Assembly: GCA_947492525.1 (NCBI GenBank)
Contig: CANLNQ010000029.1
Location: forward strand, 1 to 64,000
Source of the DNA: an uncultured Granulosicoccus sp.
GTDB lineage: Bacteria > Pseudomonadota > Gammaproteobacteria > Granulosicoccales > Granulosicoccaceae
Length of the DNA stretch: 64,000 nucleotides
Direction of reading: 5' to 3'
Position 1 is the stretch's first letter. Every line of letters begins with the position of its first letter. The position numbers and the translations under genes were made by a program. This document shows, one piece after another, positions 1 to 8,013 of the stretch. The notes under the pieces were generated by a model. That model did no database searches. It was given only the letters and a program-made list of their open reading frames with translations, and was not told the DNA's origin.

Positions 1-93
1 GGATTTTCGGATTTTCGGATTTTCGGATTTTCGGATTTTCGGATTTTCGGATTTTCGGATTTTCGGATTTTCGGATTCCGGATTCCGGATTCC
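1..93. repeat. Octamer tandem array GGATTTTC with heptamer tail
   Basis: Nine head-to-tail copies of GGATTTTC fill 1-72, followed by three copies of a shortened unit, GGATTCC, at 73-93. The array runs into the left edge, so its full length is unknown. It lies just beyond the 3' end of the minus-strand lipoprotein gene. No convincing reading frame explains it; the unit shift from 8 to 7 bp suggests a slippage-prone simple-sequence array. Confidence 0.95.
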
Positions 94-106
94 GAATTTT
101 CCGACT

Positions 107-137
107 GCGCGGGTCCAGATGGCTACCGGACCCGCGC
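107..137 (-). terminator. Hairpin downstream of the 3HB-oligomer hydrolase gene
   Basis: A perfect 10-bp stem (GCGCGGGTCC with GGACCCGCGC) around an 11-nt loop lies 10 bp past the stop codon of the minus-strand gene. There is no T-run on that strand, so it is a weak intrinsic terminator or a 3'-end stabilising hairpin. Confidence 0.5.
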
Positions 138-147
138 AAGTCTGGCC

Positions 148-2268
148 CTACTGAGGAATGCTCAGAACCGCATCCGCGTATTCGATCAGCCGATCGGCGT
201 CCACATCCATTGCAATCTCTCCCAGATTCTCTGGCGTCACGACACCATTTGTCGGCGCTGAGCTTGCCACGACCTGACTATCGGGCAGGGCATCACCCTC
301 GGTGAGGTGGGCGTACATCAAGTCAAGCGATTGCTTGAAGTAGAAGTCGATCGGCAAAAACTCCATTCCCGCCGCCGCGTAGCTGCCCAACAGAAAATCC
401 AGATGCTGTGCGTGAGGTACCTCGTAGTACTTCAGGGCACTGTCGTCTCCTTCAACCTGCTTGTTCAATGCATAGTAAGGGCGTGAGGAGTGATTGACGG
501 GAATCAGCGCGTCGGCTCGGCCGTGCACCATGATGGTGGGTACACCGTGGAGGTCGCCGTCAGCCAGGATCTCCTCGATTCCCTGATTCAGGCGAGCGTG
601 CAGTGGGTTTGATTCGTTTTCACGTATATCCTGCCAGCAAAGAGCACCTTCCAGGTTGTAGTCAGCCTCGCCGTTGGCAGAGGTGGCGGCGATCTGAATG
701 GTTGCACCACCGGGGGCGTCATCCTTGATCAGATAGATCTCGGCGGTTCTGGGAATGCCGCTGCTGCCCGCGGCCAGGGTCGCCAGGTTTGCATAGGGTG
801 CAGGTGTCGTCGTGCCCGCCACCACGTGTGCCATGCTGATCTGACACAAGGCGTCTACCACCGAGCTACGTGTGTAGGCGTTGCCGTAGGTAGCCAGCAA
901 TGACTGGAACAGGTCGATTCCCGAGTAGCCAACCAGAATGCCGGTGGATTCCATCAGATAGCCTGCATCGATCAGCTTCTGGTTCGACTGCTCACCCAGC
1001 GAGGCGATGTCACCCGCTTCGAGAAGCCCTGCTGCCACCAGTGCATTGCAACGGGCTGTCGTATCGCCACGCAACTCGGCGAACAGGGCGCCGGCATTGG
1101 CGGCAGCCTTGCTGGCGCAGCCTGCATACAGTTCGGCTACCAGCGCATAGTCGTAGAGTGGCTTCGAATGATCGGTGACAGGATCACGCCCGGCCATGCT
1201 GATGGTGAAAGCCGTATCGGCAGCGATCGGACTGATATTCGGTTCGCCAACGACAATACCGTCGAAGACACGACCATCGCTTTGCTCGGCGGCTCGCAGA
1301 ACGGCTGAACCACCATTGGATGCGCTGGCGCCAATGATCAGGGTATCGTCAAGCGTGAATTCCTGATCGAACTCGGCGCTCAGTGTGTCGAGGGCAAACT
1401 GGATGGATTGCAGGGTATGCAATCCCCAGTCCTTTTCCACGTTCTTCTGGGAGTGCGCATGCTTGAAGGCGTAGCGATCAGGGTTTGCGTCTACATACGC
1501 TGTCAGTTCTGCATCCGTGGGGAGCGTGATACCGGCATAGTCACCACCTGGCTCAGGCACGTTTTCCTGTGTGGGTACCTGAAAGCTGGGCTCGGCGGTG
1601 CTTTGTTCGAGATCGATCGCTTGCAGGGATTGATCAAAGCCGATGTTCTGCGTCAGCTCCACGGCACCGGTCCCCTTGTTGGCATCCGTGTAAGTCACGG
1701 CGCAGCCCTTGGCCAGTGCCCATTCACCGGTGGTGCCCACCGCACCGTAGGCATTGCGTGAGCCCGAAGAAGGGGCAGCGACAACACAGGGGGCTTCCGG
1801 GTCAAAGCTGTCGGGCAACTGCAGCATGAGCGTTGCGCGGTTGATGCCTTCACCGACGTAGGCTAGGAATTCCGTACCGGGAAAACGCGTGTCATCCAGT
1901 GGGCCATAGAGTGTGCCGAAGCCGCCTTCGGCTCGTGTATCCACCAGCGCCGTGTAGTTCGCGTGCAGGGTGGCGCGGCGAAGTTCGGCGGCGGTCGGTG
2001 AAGCCGGGTCATTGTAGAAGGCGGGTGGGGCGAGCAGGCCGCTCAGTCCGAAGCCGCCGAGCAGTCCGTCATTGTCGCCTTCATGCCGTTCACTGGAAAC
2101 CTCTCCCAGCGTACTGATATCGATGACCGAGCTCTGCTGTTCTGACGAGTCATCATCGTCGGAGCATGCCGACAGCGCCATCGTCAGGCCAATGGCCACG
2201 GAGAGTGTGAGATGCCGATTGACGCTGATTCGTTTCTTGTAAATTTGCGTCCTGTTCAATGCTTGCAT
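148..2268 (-). CDS. Secreted D-(-)-3-hydroxybutyrate oligomer hydrolase, lipoprotein (3HBOH family)
   Basis: Predicted to cleave 3-hydroxybutyrate oligomers released from poly(3-hydroxybutyrate) into monomers, outside the cytoplasm. The 706-residue product has a basic N-terminus, a hydrophobic stretch and a lipobox LSAC with lipidated Cys35, then an acidic Ser/Asp linker. The body carries the family-like segment GSRNAYGAVGTTGEWALAKG, an FKHAHSQ motif and GASASNGG, whose Ser (about 315-317) is the likely nucleophile. I chose the ATG at 2268 because GAGGA lies upstream at good spacing; a GTG 14 codons earlier is open but lacks such a site. It is divergent from the peptide-binding-protein gene, with only about 54 bp between the starts. 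Family assignment is from remembered sequence resemblance. Confidence 0.8.
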   Translation of the reverse strand: MQALNRTQIYKKRISVNRHLTLSVAIGLTMALSACSDDDDSSEQQSSVIDISTLGEVSSERHEGDNDGLLGGFGLSGLLAPPAFYNDPASPTAAELRRATLHANYTALVDTRAEGGFGTLYGPLDDTRFPGTEFLAYVGEGINRATLMLQLPDSFDPEAPCVVAAPSSGSRNAYGAVGTTGEWALAKGCAVTYTDANKGTGAVELTQNIGFDQSLQAIDLEQSTAEPSFQVPTQENVPEPGGDYAGITLPTDAELTAYVDANPDRYAFKHAHSQKNVEKDWGLHTLQSIQFALDTLSAEFDQEFTLDDTLIIGASASNGGSAVLRAAEQSDGRVFDGIVVGEPNISPIAADTAFTISMAGRDPVTDHSKPLYDYALVAELYAGCASKAAANAGALFAELRGDTTARCNALVAAGLLEAGDIASLGEQSNQKLIDAGYLMESTGILVGYSGIDLFQSLLATYGNAYTRSSVVDALCQISMAHVVAGTTTPAPYANLATLAAGSSGIPRTAEIYLIKDDAPGGATIQIAATSANGEADYNLEGALCWQDIRENESNPLHARLNQGIEEILADGDLHGVPTIMVHGRADALIPVNHSSRPYYALNKQVEGDDSALKYYEVPHAQHLDFLLGSYAAAGMEFLPIDFYFKQSLDLMYAHLTEGDALPDSQVVASSAPTNGVVTPENLGEIAMDVDADRLIEYADAVLSIPQ

Positions 2269-2322
2269 AGTGCCAGTCCTCAACGCTACAGTGTGAGATT
2301 GATCGTACACGAGAGTCCATAC

Positions 2323-3903
2323 ATGAAACCATACAGTCTACGAAATCTGCTAAGTGCCGGAATGCTGGCACTGATGGGAGGGCTGGCTTCGGCCGCTACC
2401 ATCAATATCCACAATGGTGGTGATCCCACGTCACTGGATCCGCACAAGTTGTCAGGCGATTGGGAGAATCGCATAGCCGGCGATATCTTCGAAGGTCTGG
2501 TAACAGAGGACACCAAGGCAGAACCGATTCCCGGTCAGGCATCGGAGTGGACCGTTTCCGATGATGGTCTTGTCTACACGTTCACCTTGCGTGACGATGC
2601 GGTATGGAGTGATGGCACGCCAGTGACTGCCAACGATTTTGTCTTCGCATTCCAGCGGCTGATGAATCCCGAGACGGCAGCGGTATACGCCTATCTGCAA
2701 TACAGCATCAAGAACGCCGAAGCGATCAATACCGGAGAGATCAGTGACCTGGCCGAACTGGGCGTCAAGGCACTGGACGACAAGACTCTGGAGATAACGC
2801 TGGAGCGTCCCACACCGTATTTCATAGGGGCTCTGACGCATTACACCGCGTATCCCCTGCCTGAACACCTGCTGGAGAAGGTTGGTGATGACTGGGTGAA
2901 GATCGAGAATATCGTGACCAATGGGCCCTATACGCCGGTTGACTGGGTACCGGGCTCACACGTCACCACCGTCAAGCACGAAGGCTATTACGCGGCTGAG
3001 GATGTCAAGATCGATGGGGCCAAGTTCTTTGTGCTCGAAGACGAGTCTGCTGCACTGAAGCGATACCGTGCCGGTGAATTCGACATTCTTACTGAATTTC
3101 CGACCGACCAATATGCCTGGATGGAAGAGAACCTGCCAGGTCAGGCGCAGGTCGCTCCATACGCAGGCTTGTATTATTATGTGGTCAATCACAACAAGCC
3201 TCCGTTCGACAATGCCGATGTACGCAAGGCGCTGTCCATGAGTATCAACCGTGAGGTCATTGGCCCGCAGATCCTGGGAACCGGAGAACTGCCGGCCTAT
3301 TCATGGGTACCACCCGGTATGGCCAATTACGATGAGCCGTACATGGTGGACTGGAAGGACATGCCCTATGGCGAGAAGCTGGCAGAGGCCACCAGCCTGC
3401 TGGCAGCGGCCGGTTACGATGCTGACAATCCGCTGAAGTTGCAACTACGCTACAACACCAATGAAAACCACAAGCGCATTGCCGTGGCCATCGCGGCCAT
3501 GTGGAAGCCACTGGGTATCGATGTGGAGTTGTACAACACCGAAACCAAGGTGCATTACGACGAACTGCAGCGCGGTGTACTCGACGTCGCTCGTGCCGGC
3601 TGGCTCGCGGATTACAACGATGCCGACAACTTCCTGAATCTGCTGAAGTCCACGGTGGAACACAATTACGGGCGCTACAACAACCCCGAGTATGACGCAC
3701 TGGTAGACAAGGCCAATGCGACGGTCGATACGGCCGAAAGAGCAGAGTTGCTGCATCAGGCCGAGAAGCTGGCACTTGATGAGTCTGCCGCCATTCCCAT
3801 CTATTACTACCTGGCGCGGAACGTCGTGTCTCCCAGAGTCAAGGGCTACGAGAACAACGCATTCGACATTCACCGAACGCGCTGGCTGGAACTCGTCGAC
3901 TAG
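2323..3903 (+). CDS. Oligopeptide ABC transporter, periplasmic substrate-binding protein (OppA/SBP_bac_5)
   Basis: Periplasmic receptor that captures oligopeptides and delivers them to the permease pair encoded downstream. The 526-residue product starts at the ATG at 2323 with a clear Sec signal peptide (LLSAGMLALMGGLASA). It then shows OppA family features: NIHNGGDPTSLDPHKLSGDW, the WSDGTPVTANDFVFAFQRL block, and NHNKPPFDNADVRKALSMSI. Length is normal for OppA. An in-frame start about 37 codons upstream exists but would bury the signal peptide. It heads a five-gene transport operon; a strong hairpin separates it from the permeases and probably allows higher expression of the binding protein. 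Confidence 0.92.
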   Translation: MKPYSLRNLLSAGMLALMGGLASAATINIHNGGDPTSLDPHKLSGDWENRIAGDIFEGLVTEDTKAEPIPGQASEWTVSDDGLVYTFTLRDDAVWSDGTPVTANDFVFAFQRLMNPETAAVYAYLQYSIKNAEAINTGEISDLAELGVKALDDKTLEITLERPTPYFIGALTHYTAYPLPEHLLEKVGDDWVKIENIVTNGPYTPVDWVPGSHVTTVKHEGYYAAEDVKIDGAKFFVLEDESAALKRYRAGEFDILTEFPTDQYAWMEENLPGQAQVAPYAGLYYYVVNHNKPPFDNADVRKALSMSINREVIGPQILGTGELPAYSWVPPGMANYDEPYMVDWKDMPYGEKLAEATSLLAAAGYDADNPLKLQLRYNTNENHKRIAVAIAAMWKPLGIDVELYNTETKVHYDELQRGVLDVARAGWLADYNDADNFLNLLKSTVEHNYGRYNNPEYDALVDKANATVDTAERAELLHQAEKLALDESAAIPIYYYLARNVVSPRVKGYENNAFDIHRTRWLELVD

Positions 3904-3933
3904 ACGGTCAAAGCCCTGATCCCCTGACGCGAT

Positions 3934-3965
3934 CCCACCGGGCAATGTCTGCCCGGTGGGTCTTT
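3934..3965 (+). terminator. Intercistronic hairpin between binding protein and permease genes
   Basis: CCCACCGGGC (3934-3943) pairs perfectly with GCCCGGTGGG (3951-3960) around a 7-nt loop and is followed by TCTTTA. It lies inside the transport operon, 30 bp after the binding-protein stop, so it probably acts as a partial terminator or 3'-stabiliser that sets the receptor-to-permease ratio. Confidence 0.7.
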
Positions 3966-3994
3966 ACGGTTTCCGCTCGCCTGCCACTCAACTC

Positions 3995-4918
3995 ATGTTC
4001 AATTACGCCTTCCGGCGCCTCCTGTCGACCATCCCCGTCCTGTGGATAGCGATCACTGCCTGCTTCTTTGTTCTGCGTCTGGCTCCCGGTGGGCCGTTCG
4101 ATGGCGAACGACCGCTTCCCGAGGCCATCAAGCAGAATCTGGCAGCCCACTACAATCTGGACAAATCGCTGTTCGAGCAGTACATCATCTACCTGGGTAA
4201 TCTGTTACAGGGGGATCTCGGACCATCGTTCATCAATCAGGATTTCACGGTTGCCGAGCAGTTGCTGGTCGGACTGCCGTATACCCTGATCATCGGTGGC
4301 ATGGCTTTCTTTCTTTCCATTGTGCTGGGCATCACGGCAGGCATACTCGGGTCGGTCTATCGCAATGGTATTCCGGATTACCTGATCGGCACGGTGATCC
4401 TGATCGGCCTGGTCCTGCCCAATTTCCTGGTTGCACCGATTCTGCAATTGTTCTTCGGGCTCAAGCTCGAGTGGTTACCGGTCGGTGGATGGGGAGGAGG
4501 TGCCCTGTCGCATATCGTGTTGCCGGTTGTGGTTCTGGCGCTTCCGCATATCGCGCGCATCTCTCGTCTGACCCGTGGTGCGATGATCGAGGTGATGCAC
4601 AGCAATTTCATCAGAACCGCCAGATCGAAAGGTCTCGGCGGCGGCAGTATCGTGTGGCGCCATGCCTTGAAGCCAACCCTGACCCCCGTGGTCTCCTATC
4701 TGGGGCCGGCTGCCAGTTATCTGCTGACAGGCTCGCTGGTGGTGGAGACCATCTTCGGACTACCCGGCATCGGCCGGTATTTCATCAATGCTGCGCTGAA
4801 CAGGGATTACGGGATGGTGCTGGGCACCGTCGTGTTCTACATGATACTGATCGTTGTATTGAACCTGATCGTGGATATTCTCTACGCCTGGCTTGACCCG
4901 CGAGTACGCTCACGATGA
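3995..4918 (+). CDS. Oligopeptide ABC transporter permease, OppB/DppB type
   Basis: Inner-membrane permease of the peptide ABC transporter. The 307-residue product starts at the ATG at 3995 (MFNYAFRRLLSTIPVLW), which places the first membrane helix directly at the N-terminus as in OppB; an upstream in-frame start is less likely. The early LAPGGPFD segment and about six membrane helices are present. The ATPase-contacting EAA-like loop is recognisable around FIRTARSKGLG. The stop overlaps the next permease start in an ATGA, indicating translational coupling. Confidence 0.92.
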   Translation: MFNYAFRRLLSTIPVLWIAITACFFVLRLAPGGPFDGERPLPEAIKQNLAAHYNLDKSLFEQYIIYLGNLLQGDLGPSFINQDFTVAEQLLVGLPYTLIIGGMAFFLSIVLGITAGILGSVYRNGIPDYLIGTVILIGLVLPNFLVAPILQLFFGLKLEWLPVGGWGGGALSHIVLPVVVLALPHIARISRLTRGAMIEVMHSNFIRTARSKGLGGGSIVWRHALKPTLTPVVSYLGPAASYLLTGSLVVETIFGLPGIGRYFINAALNRDYGMVLGTVVFYMILIVVLNLIVDILYAWLDPRVRSR

Positions 4919-5829
4919 TCTTTCGAAAAGCAAAACTCGCCATTCTCGAATCTGCCATGGAGGGGGCCGCGGAGCCTGTGCCAGGTCGCAGTCTGTTCCA
5001 GGATGCCGTCGCCCGTCTGATTCGCAACAAGGCGGCCGTGGTCTCCGTGGTCATGCTGTTCCTGTTGATCGTGTTTGCGATAGCCGGGCCCTGGTTCATA
5101 CCCTACAACTACGAGGATCCGGACTGGGCGGCATTCCGCGCACCTCCGTCGCTGGAGAACGGCCACTGGTTCGGAACCGATCAGAACGGTCGCGACCTGC
5201 TGGCCAGAACCCTGTTCGGTACGCGGGTCTCCTTGTTGGTGGCGCTGATTGCGACCGTGGTCTCCGTGGTCATCGGCGTCAGTTATGGTGCGATCGCCGG
5301 CTACGTCGGCGGACGGGTCGACCAGGCCATGATGCGCTTCGTCGATATCATGTATGCCTTGCCCTACATCCTGTTCGTCATACTGTTGATGGTGATATTC
5401 GGGCGCAATGTCTTCCTGCTGTTTGCCGCCATCGGGGCGCTGGAGTGGTTGACCATGGCGCGCATCGTTCGTGGACAGACCCTGTCGATCAAGCAGCGTG
5501 AATACATCGAAGCCGCGCGAGCTTCCGGACTGGGTACCACTGCCATCATCTTTCGGCATATCGTGCCCAATCTGGTGGGCTCGGTTGTCATCTATGCCAC
5601 GCTGACCATTCCCGAAATCGTCGTCGTCGAGAGTTTTCTGTCCTATCTGGGCTTTGGAATCCAGGAGCCCCTGACCTCTCTGGGCACGCTGATTGCCGAG
5701 GGCGCAGATGTGCTGGAAGTACTTCCCTGGCTGTTGTGGTTCCCGGCCGCCTTTCTGGTCGTGCTGTTGTTGAGTCTGCTGTTCATCGGTGATGGATTGC
5801 GTGATGCCTTTGATGCGAGGGACCGATGA
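4915..5829 (+). CDS. Oligopeptide ABC transporter permease, OppC/DppC type
   Basis: Second inner-membrane permease subunit, pairing with the OppB-like protein. The 304-residue product has a cytosolic N-terminal segment, one helix (VVSVVMLFLLIVFAIAGPWF), a periplasmic segment with the OppC hallmark HWFGTDQNGRDLLARTLFGTR, then the five-helix permease domain. The EAA loop is YIEAARASGLG. The start overlaps the upstream gene by 4 bp and the end overlaps the ATPase gene, so the three are translationally coupled. Confidence 0.92.
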   Translation: MIFRKAKLAILESAMEGAAEPVPGRSLFQDAVARLIRNKAAVVSVVMLFLLIVFAIAGPWFIPYNYEDPDWAAFRAPPSLENGHWFGTDQNGRDLLARTLFGTRVSLLVALIATVVSVVIGVSYGAIAGYVGGRVDQAMMRFVDIMYALPYILFVILLMVIFGRNVFLLFAAIGALEWLTMARIVRGQTLSIKQREYIEAARASGLGTTAIIFRHIVPNLVGSVVIYATLTIPEIVVVESFLSYLGFGIQEPLTSLGTLIAEGADVLEVLPWLLWFPAAFLVVLLLSLLFIGDGLRDAFDARDR

Positions 5830-7859
5830 TGCAATCCGTGGAAGAAGCCGTACTCGATATTCGTGATCTGAACGTACGCTTTCAGACCAACGACGGCATC
5901 GTGCAGGCGGTGCGAGGTGTGGATGTCCAGGTGGCCGCCGGCGAATGTCTGGGGGTCGTTGGTGAATCCGGTTCTGGCAAGAGCCAGACCTTTCTGGCGG
6001 CGATGGGCTTGCTGGCAAACAATGCGACCGTCAGTGGGCGTGTGGAATTTCTCGGACAGAACCTGTTGGAGCTGTCTGTGCGTGAACTCAACGCCATTCG
6101 TGGCAGACGCATTTCCATGATCTTTCAGGATCCTCTGACGGCCTTGACCCCCCATCTGCGCATCGGTGCACAGATGCAGGAGGTTCTGCAGACCCATCAG
6201 CGCATGAGTGATCGGGATGCGCGCCAACGTTGTCTGCAGTGGTTGGAGAATGTCCGCATTCCCGAAGCGGCCCACCGGCTATCGCAGTATCCCCATGAGC
6301 TTTCCGGAGGAATGCGACAGCGCGTCATGATCGCCATGGCCATGTTGTGTGAACCGCAGTTGTTGATTGCCGACGAACCCACCACCGCGCTGGACGTCAC
6401 GATACAGGCCGAGATTCTGGATCTGATGGACCAGTTGCGACGAGACCACGGAACGGCCGTGATCCTCATCACCCACGACATGGGGGTGGTCGCCCGCATG
6501 TGCGACCGAGTCCAGGTCATGCGGCATGGGGAATATGTGGAGCAGGGTAGTTGTGAGCAGGTCTTCTACAGCGCGCAGCATGAATACACGAAAATGCTGC
6601 TCGATGCGGTGCCGCGCATACAGGTGTCCGTGGATGAAGCGCAAGAGCCGATGCCGGTGGATGAGGCGCAAGGTCCGATGCCGGTGGATGAAACGCAAGA
6701 GTCGATGCCGGTGGATGAAACGCAGGAACCGAGTGAGCCTGATGCGAGCCGGCAAGGCGACACCTCGTCGTTGCCGCAGAGTGACGCGACAGCACTATCA
6801 GACCGTGCGACCGGCTCATCATTCGACGCGCAGAGCGGCTCTGCATCAGACACCATTCTTCGGGTCAGGGATTTGCGTGTCACCTTTCCCGTGCACACCG
6901 GCTGGTTCGCCAGGAAGCGTGATCTGCGTGCGGTGGATGGTATCGGCTTCGACCTGGCTGCCGGTGAGACACTGGGAATCGTCGGCGAGTCTGGCAGTGG
7001 TAAATCCACGCTCGCTCGTGCCATATTGCAATTGATTCAACCCACCTCCGGACAGGTCAACTGGCGTGGGCAGGAGCTGACGGATCTGGGCCGGCAGGAT
7101 CTGCAGAAATTCCGCCAGGATGCACAGATCGTGTTTCAGGATCCGCTGGCCAGTCTTGATCCGTCGATGACGGTCGGTGACAGTATGGCTGAGCCATTGA
7201 AAGTGTTCGAACCGGGTCTGGACAGACAGGCACGTACACGACGTGTCGCCGGCATGATGGAACGAGTGGGCCTGCCCTACACCCTGATCAATCGCTATCC
7301 GCATGAATTGTCTGGAGGGCAGAACCAGCGCGTCGGTATTGCCAGAGCCATGATGAGTCGTCCGCGCCTGCTGATCTGCGATGAAGCGGTATCCGCACTG
7401 GATGTCTCGATTCAGGCCCAGATTCTCGAGTTGCTGAAAGATCTGCAGCAGGAGTTCGGCTTGTCCCTGATATTCATCTCACACGATCTGTCGGTAGTGT
7501 GGGAGATATCCAGCCGCATCCTGGTGATGTATCTGGGCTCGGTGGTCGAACTGGCCTCGCGAGACGATCTGTTTGCGCGTCCCCAGCACCCCTACACGCG
7601 GCAGCTGGTATCGGCGGTACCGGTTCCTGATCCGGTGCTCGAGCGCGCCAGACATCGCATCAAGTTGCAAGGCGAGCTGGCCTCACCCATGGAAGCCGGT
7701 GCCCGCCTGCGCTTTCTGCCCTCACGGCGCGCACAATTGCCCATCGACTATGTACCGATTCTGAGTGAGCGATTTCCGAACCACTTCGTCGCCGAACATG
7801 ACCCGTTGGAAAGTCTGACTCGGTCGCAGAACAAGCCTGCACACAAATGTTCACAGTGA
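5826..7859 (+). CDS. Oligopeptide ABC transporter ATP-binding protein, fused OppD-OppF
   Basis: Single 677-residue polypeptide carrying both nucleotide-binding domains that power peptide import. Domain 1 (about 1-260) has Walker A GESGSGKS, signature LSGGMRQR and Walker B LLIADEP. Domain 2 (about 340-620) has GESGSGKS, LSGGQNQR and LLICDEA. The domains are joined by an acidic, repeat-built linker (see the repeat entry). The fusion ensures one-to-one stoichiometry. The C-terminus lacks the Cys cluster often found in OppD and OppF. It overlaps the OppC gene by 4 bp and closes the operon; the next gene starts about 155 bp later. Confidence 0.92.
   Translation: MMQSVEEAVLDIRDLNVRFQTNDGIVQAVRGVDVQVAAGECLGVVGESGSGKSQTFLAAMGLLANNATVSGRVEFLGQNLLELSVRELNAIRGRRISMIFQDPLTALTPHLRIGAQMQEVLQTHQRMSDRDARQRCLQWLENVRIPEAAHRLSQYPHELSGGMRQRVMIAMAMLCEPQLLIADEPTTALDVTIQAEILDLMDQLRRDHGTAVILITHDMGVVARMCDRVQVMRHGEYVEQGSCEQVFYSAQHEYTKMLLDAVPRIQVSVDEAQEPMPVDEAQGPMPVDETQESMPVDETQEPSEPDASRQGDTSSLPQSDATALSDRATGSSFDAQSGSASDTILRVRDLRVTFPVHTGWFARKRDLRAVDGIGFDLAAGETLGIVGESGSGKSTLARAILQLIQPTSGQVNWRGQELTDLGRQDLQKFRQDAQIVFQDPLASLDPSMTVGDSMAEPLKVFEPGLDRQARTRRVAGMMERVGLPYTLINRYPHELSGGQNQRVGIARAMMSRPRLLICDEAVSALDVSIQAQILELLKDLQQEFGLSLIFISHDLSVVWEISSRILVMYLGSVVELASRDDLFARPQHPYTRQLVSAVPVPDPVLERARHRIKLQGELASPMEAGARLRFLPSRRAQLPIDYVPILSERFPNHFVAEHDPLESLTRSQNKPAHKCSQ
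6630..6731 (+). repeat. 27-bp in-frame tandem repeat encoding the OppD-OppF linker
   Basis: Nearly four copies of a 27-bp unit encode MPVDE(A/T)QE(P/S) repeats between the two ATPase domains. Copies differ by only a few bases, pointing to recent duplication. The unit is a multiple of three, so copy-number change would alter linker length without breaking the frame. Confidence 0.9.
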
Positions 7860-8013
7860 GGGCTGAAAGCCTGCAGGAATGGGCATCTTGGATGCTCAGG
7901 CACAGGAAATAGTGAGCCCAACTTGCGGGTTCGCAATTCACCCGCCATTGACCTGAAGGGTTACACCAACGAGAATTCGGGGTTGCAAATAACTGCTCTG
8001 ACATTTCTCACCC

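Noticed and set aside
1-93. CRISPR array at the left edge
   Set aside because: Units are 7-8 bp and contiguous with no spacers, so this is a simple tandem repeat.
4882-6018. Long minus-strand open frame (378 codons) opposite the OppC and OppD region
   Set aside because: It is antisense to well-supported transporter genes, is rich in Arg, Gln, His and Asp without family features, and reflects codon bias of the plus strand.
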